Assembly: GCA_013286565.1 (NCBI GenBank)
Contig: JABDFM010000005.1
Coordinates: forward strand, 1 to 64,000
DNA: 64,000 bases
Source: Bacteroidota bacterium
GTDB taxonomy: Bacteria; Bacteroidota; Bacteroidia; Sphingobacteriales; Sphingobacteriaceae
Reading direction: 5' to 3'
Positions within the stretch are counted from its first letter, which is position 1. Each line of letters starts with the position of its first letter. A program made the translations under genes and the position numbers. The notes under the pieces are model-generated. The model worked only from the letters and a program-made list of their open reading frames with translations, was not told where the DNA came from and searched no databases. This document shows positions 57,490 to 64,000 of this stretch, in pieces.

Positions 57490-58392
57490 ATGACCACTGC
57501 TGAAATACGATCAGATATCGAAGAAATAGAGAAGGACTCTTCACTTTATGAAGAGAAAAACTTTGATCAGCGTATGGAGGCTATCGACTTCATCGGTTTC
57601 CAGGTTATAGATCAGATCGATGAACTCCTGCTGAAAACAACTGAATCCGCCCAACTGCTTTTGCTCAGATCACGTGCTGAAAAAGTAAAGGCCAAACTGG
57701 AAGCAATTGATATTAACCTGTTCCAAAAATTGAGGGCAACCATCCGGACAGGGGGATATACAGGTACAGGATTCAAAAACCTGATCAATCAATACGTGGA
57801 GCTTAATTTAGACGATACCGAACACCAGGAAGAACCAGGTTATGATAACCTGGATATCCTTGTCAATTGCTTATCATCGCTTCCGACTATGCCGGAGCAG
57901 ACTAAAGACCTGGAACCCGAAATGGTATACTATCAAAAAACACCGGCCAGGATCGTTTTCGAATTGGTTGAGAAAGCTCATTTCACCAAAGAGGACGTTT
58001 TTTTTGATTTAGGTTCAGGCTTGGGCCAGGTAGCCATATTGGTAAATCTTCTCACCGGCATCACAGCAAAAGGCATAGAGTTTGAGCCAACTTTTTGCGA
58101 TTATGCAAGGAATTGCGCTGCTGCCCTCAATTTATCCAATGTGACCTATATAAATGCTGATGCACGGAAAGCAGACTATTCCGAAGGGACTGTATTTTTT
58201 ATGTTTACGCCCTTCAGGGGCGAGATACTGCAAGAGGTTTTAGAGCTCTTGAGGAAAGAATCCCAGCTTAGAAAAATTAAGATCGTTACTTATGGCCCCT
58301 GTACCGCCCAGGTCGCCTTGCAAAGCTGGCTGGATGCTGCAACACCCAAAGATGCTCCTGTTTACAAGCTGGCTGTTTTTAGTAGTTTATAA
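57490..58392 (+). CDS. Class I SAM-dependent methyltransferase
   Basis: FFDLGSGLGQVAILVNLLTGITAKGIEFEPTFCDYARNCA motif I region; long N-terminal helical extension. Confidence 0.8.
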   Translation: MTTAEIRSDIEEIEKDSSLYEEKNFDQRMEAIDFIGFQVIDQIDELLLKTTESAQLLLLRSRAEKVKAKLEAIDINLFQKLRATIRTGGYTGTGFKNLINQYVELNLDDTEHQEEPGYDNLDILVNCLSSLPTMPEQTKDLEPEMVYYQKTPARIVFELVEKAHFTKEDVFFDLGSGLGQVAILVNLLTGITAKGIEFEPTFCDYARNCAAALNLSNVTYINADARKADYSEGTVFFMFTPFRGEILQEVLELLRKESQLRKIKIVTYGPCTAQVALQSWLDAATPKDAPVYKLAVFSSL

Positions 58393-58458
58393 GATTGAGA
58401 AACTATTTATTGATCCTATTATGCTTGTAGATTATATCTATACAACGCGACATAAAAT

Positions 58459-58490
58459 ACAAAGCCTTCAGCGAAAACTGAAGGCTTTGT
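58459..58490 (+). terminator. Hairpin downstream of methyltransferase gene
   Basis: acaaagccttcag-cgaaaa-ctgaaggctttgt. Confidence 0.5.
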
Positions 58491-58679
58491 ATCCCGAAGG
58501 GGAAGCCGACTTCGACCGTAGCCCGTCGGTTATCAATGCTATTTTAAGCAAAAATGTCTTGACTCTCCGAGTTGCTCATTGCAACGGTAAGTCAAATTGT
58601 TAATCCGAAAAGGCAAACAATCAACCTGTTTCAATAGGATTCTTTTACAAGGTATTCAACCAAAGAATTACTTTGCCAT

Positions 58680-59582
58680 TTAATTCAGATGCCTATATTC
58701 GCTTGGCGACTTCCCGGTCTTTGATTTGAATATCTTTGTAAAGTGCGAGGGGTGTTCAAACCCAAGCCCGTATGCGATCTCGCTGATAGAATCATTCGTT
58801 CCCCACAACAATGATTTAGCTTTATCTATTAGTTCCAGGTGGATATGTTCCTGAGTGGTTTTGCCCGTAAATTTGTTTAAAAGGTCGGATAAGTAATTAG
58901 GCGACAGGTTGAGCCGGGAAGCAAAATATTTAACATTTGGCAGCCCCATTTCAATCAGGGTGCTTTGAGAAAAATAATCTTTTAATAATTTTTCAAATTG
59001 CTGCACTACATCTGAGTTAACTTTTGCCCTGGTATAAAATTGCCGGTCGTAAAAACGGTTGCAGTAATTTAGCAAGAGTTCGATATTGCTTACGATGAGG
59101 CCCTGCGAGTGCTTGTCTATATTTTGCGAATACTCCCTTTCAATCTTTGCTACACAATCTTTAATGATCAGTTTCTCCTCTTCCGAAATATGCAGGGCCT
59201 CGTTGGCCTCATAATTAAAAAAGGAGTATTGATGTATCTTCTTGCCCAAATCGGTACCATGTATCAGGTCGGGATGAATAAACAACGCCCAACCTTCATC
59301 AACAGTAACATCCGGGCCTGGCGCTATCACTTGTCCGGGTGCGGTGAATATCAAGGAACCTTCACTGAAATCGTAGTATCCTTTGCCATATTTTAAAAGG
59401 CCCTCGAATTTTTTGCAGGAAATGGTATAAAAGCCAAAGCGGTAAAAAGCATCCTCCTTAGGGCGCTTTGCGTAAAAGTCGGCATGGTCTATCACGCTTA
59501 CCAGGGGGTGTTTTGGAGGCGCATATTTTACCAGCTTGTGCAGGTCGCTGATAGATTGAAGATCAATGTATTTGTCGGGCAT
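58680..59582 (-). CDS. AraC family transcriptional regulator
   Basis: YFASRLNLSPNYLSDLLNKFTGKTTQEHIHLELIDKAKSLLWGTNDSISEIAYGLGFEHPSHFTKIFKSKTGKSPSEYR. Confidence 0.95.
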   Translation of the reverse strand: MPDKYIDLQSISDLHKLVKYAPPKHPLVSVIDHADFYAKRPKEDAFYRFGFYTISCKKFEGLLKYGKGYYDFSEGSLIFTAPGQVIAPGPDVTVDEGWALFIHPDLIHGTDLGKKIHQYSFFNYEANEALHISEEEKLIIKDCVAKIEREYSQNIDKHSQGLIVSNIELLLNYCNRFYDRQFYTRAKVNSDVVQQFEKLLKDYFSQSTLIEMGLPNVKYFASRLNLSPNYLSDLLNKFTGKTTQEHIHLELIDKAKSLLWGTNDSISEIAYGLGFEHPSHFTKIFKSKTGKSPSEYRHLN

Positions 59583-59610
59583 ATTTTTACTGTGTTATAA
59601 AGTTACCATA

Positions 59611-59650
59611 AAAAATGCGGCTGCCCTGACTTTGGACAGCCGCATTTTTT
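59611..59650 (-). terminator. Intrinsic terminator downstream of SDR gene
   Basis: aaaaatgcggctg ccctgactttgga cagccgcattttttt. Confidence 0.85.
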
Positions 59651-60462
59651 TACATGCCCGTTTGGGCAGCCATCATTTTTTTAAAGTCAGCATCATTCAT
59701 TTGCTTTCTGGCTTCTATTAATTGCACGGCATCGTGCCCAACAGGGTAGCGCAAGTTTTCAGTGCCATCAGTAGCGGCTTTATAAATAGCATCGGCCACT
59801 TCGCCAATATTTTCAGACATAGGCCAGTGGTCCAGTAGGGAGATAAATTTATCAAATGCAGGTTGATAATCGTCCAGACCATCACTGCCGAAAAGATCCA
59901 TTGAACGTCCCGCGAACTCGGTCTTATAGCCCCCCGGTTCAACTATTTTTAAGCGGATGCCAAGCGGATTTAATTCGTATTGCATCGATTCCGTCAGCCC
60001 TTCAACCGCAAATTTGGTGGCATGATAAAGAGAGGAGAACGGGAAGGTGATCCTTCCACCTACCGACGAAACATTGATGATGGTACCTGATCTTTGTTGC
60101 CGCATACCTGGCAATACCGCTTTTGTCACTTCTATCAACCCAAACAAATTCACATCGAACTGTTGTTTAACTTGTTCTTCGGTAGCGGCTTCCAATGCAC
60201 CCAATGCGCCGTAGCCTGCATTGTTCACCAATACATCAATTTTGCCAAATTTCTCAATACCCGCTTTCACCGCGTTTTGTATGCTCAGTTTATCGGTTAC
60301 ATCCAATTTGCTAATAAAAACATTGCTAAGTGTAGATAGCTCAATTTCTTTTTCAGGTGAACGCATGGTAGCGATCACATTCCAGTTATTTGTATGAAAT
60401 AGTTTAGCGGCCGCTTTTCCAAACCCGGCCGAAGCACCTGTGATTAATACTGTCTTTTTCAT
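59650..60462 (-). CDS. SDR family oxidoreductase
   Basis: KTVLITGASAGFGKAAAKLF, DVLVNNAGYGALG, INVSSVGGRITFPFSSLYHATKFAVEGL. Confidence 0.94.
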   Translation of the reverse strand: MKKTVLITGASAGFGKAAAKLFHTNNWNVIATMRSPEKEIELSTLSNVFISKLDVTDKLSIQNAVKAGIEKFGKIDVLVNNAGYGALGALEAATEEQVKQQFDVNLFGLIEVTKAVLPGMRQQRSGTIINVSSVGGRITFPFSSLYHATKFAVEGLTESMQYELNPLGIRLKIVEPGGYKTEFAGRSMDLFGSDGLDDYQPAFDKFISLLDHWPMSENIGEVADAIYKAATDGTENLRYPVGHDAVQLIEARKQMNDADFKKMMAAQTGM

Positions 60463-60644
60463 TGCTTTATATTTTTAATTTCTAAAGCAAAGATCCGGTT
60501 AAGAGCGCTGCCTGATTTATACGTTTCAACTGATCTCTTATACATTTCAGGGGCTGAAAGTACCAGACATTGACATCTCCCCCACAAAATCTGACAATCA
60601 GATGAACACACTTTAATATTTATCACTGTATATTTGCCTAACGG

Positions 60645-60661
60645 TGTTAAATTATTTAATA
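60645..60661. promoter_or_regulatory. Putative TetR operator site 1 (tetR promoter)
   Basis: TGTTAAATTATTTAATA, one mismatch from the perfect palindrome at 61298. Confidence 0.65.
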
Positions 60662-60674
60662 TCGTAACTACAAA

Positions 60675-61274
60675 ATGGCAAGTAAAGACAGGATACAACG
60701 ATTAAAGGAAGAAACCAGGATAAACATCCTGGATGCTTCACTACAGATCGCTAAAGAAGAGGGATGGCCGGCATTAAGCATGCGTAAAATTGCGGATGCT
60801 ATTGAATACACTGCTCCTATTATATATGAGTATTTCTCCAATAAGGATGCAATACTAATGGAGCTTACCCGCAAGGGGTTTTTGATCCTGGCCAGGGATA
60901 TGAAGGCTGCAAAAGAAAAACACCGCTTACCGGCAAAACAATTGGAAGCCATGTGGCTGGCATACTGGAACTTTGCTTTCGCCGAAAAGGAATTATACCA
61001 GGTAATGTTTGGTGTAGACGTAAACTGTTGTGAACTGTGCGAGATAATGCCCGAAGCAGAAGTTCCATGGACAATGGTCACCGAGGTAATCGAAGATCTG
61101 ATGACGCCGTACAAACCAACCGAGGACGAGGTGAGTGTTAAATATTACACATTCTGGTCGGTAATACACGGATTGATCTCGATCAACATGGTTCGGCGCC
61201 GCACCTCGGACGAGATTACTCATGAAGTACTAAAGACTGCGATAAGCGGTATCATCAGGTCGATAAAAGCGTAA
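60675..61274 (+). CDS. TetR/AcrR family transcriptional regulator
   Basis: INILDASLQIAKEEGWPALSMRKIADAIEYTAPIIYEYFSNKDAILMELTRKGF. Confidence 0.95.
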   Translation: MASKDRIQRLKEETRINILDASLQIAKEEGWPALSMRKIADAIEYTAPIIYEYFSNKDAILMELTRKGFLILARDMKAAKEKHRLPAKQLEAMWLAYWNFAFAEKELYQVMFGVDVNCCELCEIMPEAEVPWTMVTEVIEDLMTPYKPTEDEVSVKYYTFWSVIHGLISINMVRRRTSDEITHEVLKTAISGIIRSIKA

Positions 61275-61297
61275 TTTTTTTGACCCTAATAAAGTAC

Positions 61298-61314
61298 TGT
61301 TAAATTATTTAACA
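61298..61314. promoter_or_regulatory. Putative TetR operator site 2
   Basis: TGTTAAATTATTTAACA perfect palindrome. Confidence 0.7.
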
Positions 61315-61492
61315 ATGTTAAGTTAAAGTTAAGAGCACCTGAACAGCAAGAACCGGGTTTTAGCCTATGGTTACAAATATGAAATTTGACCCGTGAAAGT
61401 TGTTCTGAGGGACAATTCCAAAATAAATTAATCTAATAAATATATAATGCCATGAAAAAAGCTATCAAAATCTATTCAGAAGTATTTACAAT

Positions 61493-61509
61493 TGTTAAAT
61501 AATTTAACA
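61493..61509. promoter_or_regulatory. Putative TetR operator site 3 (RND operon)
   Basis: TGTTAAATAATTTAACA perfect palindrome, reverse complement of site 2. Confidence 0.7.
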
Positions 61510-61636
61510 ACGTTAACTTCACATAAGTCCACATTGTAGCAAATAATGTCCAATTGTGGCGCTCCTGATCGTCATTGGGGCATTAACATAGAAAAATAAA
61601 ACAATAGAATCATCAATCAATAATTCAATAATCATT

Positions 61637-62764
61637 ATGAAAACTATCTATCTGGCGCTAATTGCGCTTTCACTATACAGTTGCTCGCCAAAACCGCAAA
61701 CAGCTGTAGCACCGCCGCCACCATCGTTACCTGTCGCAACCATAGTTACAGGTAATGACACTACTTACCAGGAATACCCTGCATCAGTAGAAGGCACAGT
61801 TAATGTTGAAGTTCGTCCGCAAGTGAGTGGTACCCTTGACAGGGTATTTGTTGATGAAGGCTCCTTTGTAAACGCCGGTCGGCCTTTATTTAAAATTAAT
61901 GATCAGCCTTATCGCGCAGCTTTAAACAATGCTATCGCCAGCCAGCACGCCGCCGAAGGTGCAGCTGCAAATGCACAACTCGAAATTGACAAGCTAACAC
62001 CGCTGGTTCAAAACAAGGTGGTTTCTGATTACCAGTTAAAAACTGCAAAAGCAGCCTATGACATTGCAAAAGCAAATATCGAGCAGGCAAAAGCAAATGT
62101 TTCAACAGCTCAGATCAACTTGGGTTATACTTTAATTAAGGCCCCGGTAAACGGGTATATCGGCAGGTTGTTGAAAAAGCAGGGTAGCCTGGTAGGACCA
62201 ACTGATCCTGAGTCGCTTACCCAGCTATCGGATGTGCACGATGTGCATGTTTATTTCTCGCTAAGCGAAAAGGACTTTGTAAACTTTAAAGAGCAATATC
62301 CCGGGGAAACCTTAAATGACAAGCTGAAACAACTGCCGTCAGTATCATTATTGCTGGCTGATAATAGCGAGTACACCAAACAAGGTAAAATTGATATGAT
62401 AGACGGCCAGTTCGATAAAACCACCGGTGCTATCACGCTAAGGGCAAGCTTTGCTAATCCGCAAGGGCTGTTACGTTCAGGTAATACAGGTAAAATACGC
62501 CTGAGTTTGCAGCACAAGAATGTGCTTATTGTACCGCAAGCAGCTACCATTGAATTGCAGGACAAAGTATTTGTTTTTGCTGTGGCTGATAGTAATAAAG
62601 TTAAAAAGCAGGTTATCACTATTGTAGGTAAAAGCGGCGATAACTACCTGGTGAAAGAGGGTATCAAAGCCGGCGACCAGATCGTTCTGTCAGGATTTGA
62701 CCACTTACAGGAAGGTACGGTGATACACCCGGAAAAAGCAGCCAATAAGCTTGCTGCTAACTAA
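61637..62764 (+). CDS. RND efflux periplasmic adaptor lipoprotein
   Basis: Lipobox LIALSLYSCSPK; VEVRPQVSGTLDRVFVDEGSFVNAGRPLFKINDQPYRAAL; TLIKAPVNGYIGRLLKKQGSLV. Confidence 0.95.
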   Translation: MKTIYLALIALSLYSCSPKPQTAVAPPPPSLPVATIVTGNDTTYQEYPASVEGTVNVEVRPQVSGTLDRVFVDEGSFVNAGRPLFKINDQPYRAALNNAIASQHAAEGAAANAQLEIDKLTPLVQNKVVSDYQLKTAKAAYDIAKANIEQAKANVSTAQINLGYTLIKAPVNGYIGRLLKKQGSLVGPTDPESLTQLSDVHDVHVYFSLSEKDFVNFKEQYPGETLNDKLKQLPSVSLLLADNSEYTKQGKIDMIDGQFDKTTGAITLRASFANPQGLLRSGNTGKIRLSLQHKNVLIVPQAATIELQDKVFVFAVADSNKVKKQVITIVGKSGDNYLVKEGIKAGDQIVLSGFDHLQEGTVIHPEKAANKLAAN

Positions 62765-62788
62765 TACATTCACTCAAACATTAATGTT

Positions 62789-64000
62789 ATGTTAAAAAAA
62801 TTCATAGAAAGACCGGTACTTGCTACCGTGATCTCCATACTACTGGTGATACTGGGTGTGCTCGGATTAACCAGGCTGCCTTTGCAACAATTCCCGGACA
62901 TTGCGCCTCCGTCAGTGCTGGTAACAGCTGTTTATCCGGGAGCCAATGCTGAAACGGTACTGCGTTCGGTAGCGCCATCCATTGAAGAGGCTATCAATGG
63001 CGTTGAGAATATGACCTATATGACCTCGACGGCCAGTAATGATGGCACGCTTGCGATAAACGTATTCTTTAAATTAGGCACAAATGCCGATCAGGCTGCA
63101 GTAAACGTACAAAACCGTGTATCACAGGCGACCAGCCAGTTGCCTGCCGAAGTGGTACAACAAGGTATCAATACAGCTAAACAGCAGAATAGCTTCATTA
63201 TGGCTATTGGTATGTATACCGATGATGAAAAGAAATACGACCAGACCTTTGTGGCCAACTATGCACAGATCAATATTGTACCCGAGATCAAACGTATCCC
63301 CGGTGTAGGCTCTGCAAGCATATTTGGTGGTGTAAAAGATTACTCTATGCGTATTTGGCTTAACCCTTCACAGCTTGAGGCACACAATATAACACCGACC
63401 GAAGTAATGGCCGCTATCCAGGATAAAAGTTTGGAAGCTGCGCCAGGTAAATTCGGTGAAAGAAGCAAAGAAGTTTACGAGTACGTTATTAAGTATAAAG
63501 GTAAGTTAACCAAGCCCGAGGAATATGAAAATATAGCCATTCGTGCAAATCCAGATGGCTCTGTGCTTCGCCTGAAAGATGTGGCAAGAGTTGAACTGGG
63601 CGCTTACTCTTACACCAGTCTTACCCGTTTGAATGGTAAAAAAGGCATTGTTATTGGCGTGATCCAGCTATCGGGCTCAAATGCCAACGAGGTGCAGATC
63701 GCTATTAACAAACTGATGGAAAAGGCCTCAAAAGATTTTCCGGATGGTGTCAAATACAACATCTTTTATAGCACTAAGGTTGCACTGGACGAATCCATTA
63801 CCCAGGTGGAGCATACATTGTTAGAGGCGTTTGTACTGGTATTTATCGTAGTGTTCATCTTCCTGCAGGATTTCAGGTCAACACTGATTCCGGCGATAGC
63901 TGTACCGGTGGCTATTATCGGTACGTTCTTCCTGATGTCGATATTTGGTTTCTCCATCAACCTGCTAACCTTATTTGCACTGGTATTAGCGATAGGTATT
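62789..64000 (+). CDS. RND efflux permease (HAE1 family), 3' truncated by window edge
   Basis: MLKKFIERPVLATVISILLVILGVLGLTRLPLQQFPDIAPPSVLVTAVYPGANAETVLRSVAPSIEEAINGVENMTYM, open to window end; absent from the ORF track. Confidence 0.95.
   Translation, partial: MLKKFIERPVLATVISILLVILGVLGLTRLPLQQFPDIAPPSVLVTAVYPGANAETVLRSVAPSIEEAINGVENMTYMTSTASNDGTLAINVFFKLGTNADQAAVNVQNRVSQATSQLPAEVVQQGINTAKQQNSFIMAIGMYTDDEKKYDQTFVANYAQINIVPEIKRIPGVGSASIFGGVKDYSMRIWLNPSQLEAHNITPTEVMAAIQDKSLEAAPGKFGERSKEVYEYVIKYKGKLTKPEEYENIAIRANPDGSVLRLKDVARVELGAYSYTSLTRLNGKKGIVIGVIQLSGSNANEVQIAINKLMEKASKDFPDGVKYNIFYSTKVALDESITQVEHTLLEAFVLVFIVVFIFLQDFRSTLIPAIAVPVAIIGTFFLMSIFGFSINLLTLFALVLAIGI

Noticed and set aside
58292-58603. 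103-aa plus ORF after the methyltransferase
   Set aside because: First part overlaps the methyltransferase out of frame and the rest crosses a hairpin; no domain signature.
61453-61503. 16-codon ORF MKKAIKIYSEVFTIVK* between tetR and RND adaptor
   Set aside because: Its 3' end is the operator palindrome; too short to separate from chance without ribosome profiling.
1-64000. CRISPR array, tRNA/rRNA, prophage, toxin-antitoxin, defence island, BGC
   Set aside because: No regularly spaced direct repeats, no RNA-gene signatures and no corresponding protein families seen by eye; tRNAscan-SE, minced, DefenseFinder and antiSMASH would be decisive but were not run.

Overview
A 64 kb chromosomal segment of a Bacteroidetes (Sphingobacteriaceae / Mucilaginibacter-like) genome, judged from SusC/SusD genes, a long IspG, TAnnTTTG-type promoter boxes and protein style. 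I see no rRNA, tRNA, CRISPR, phage or transposase genes. The main blocks are: an S41 protease fragment; a desaturase; ispG; an MBL-fold hydrolase, alpha/beta hydrolase and RDD gene cluster; photolyase; FKBP paralogs; MarR; ggt; exonuclease III; cyclophilin; a TonB receptor; and GH3. These are followed by a complete fatty-acid beta-oxidation locus (SDR, ECH, ACSL, thiolase, FadB-like, thioesterase, ACAD, AraC regulator, FadL, SGNH lipoprotein). Next comes a complete sialic-acid locus (FCD-type GntR, SusC/D, NanA, mutarotase, MFS, two-domain O-acetylesterase, AGE epimerase, sialidase), and the window ends in a TetR-RND efflux locus. The most interesting non-coding signals are: (1) a 29-bp element (1 mismatch) in inverted orientation on either side of the AraC gene, upstream of both the ACAD gene and fadL; (2) a ~70-bp operator/promoter module duplicated 42 kb apart; (3) a single-gene RDD insertion bounded by perfect 46-bp direct repeats copied from the neighbouring gene's start; (4) several families of intergenic palindromic repeats, two of them inserted in frame inside ispG and others supplying stop codons to genes; (5) a 35-bp palindrome just before susC; (6) three copies of a 17-bp palindrome around the TetR gene. 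I found no clear novel multi-gene defence or biosynthetic system.
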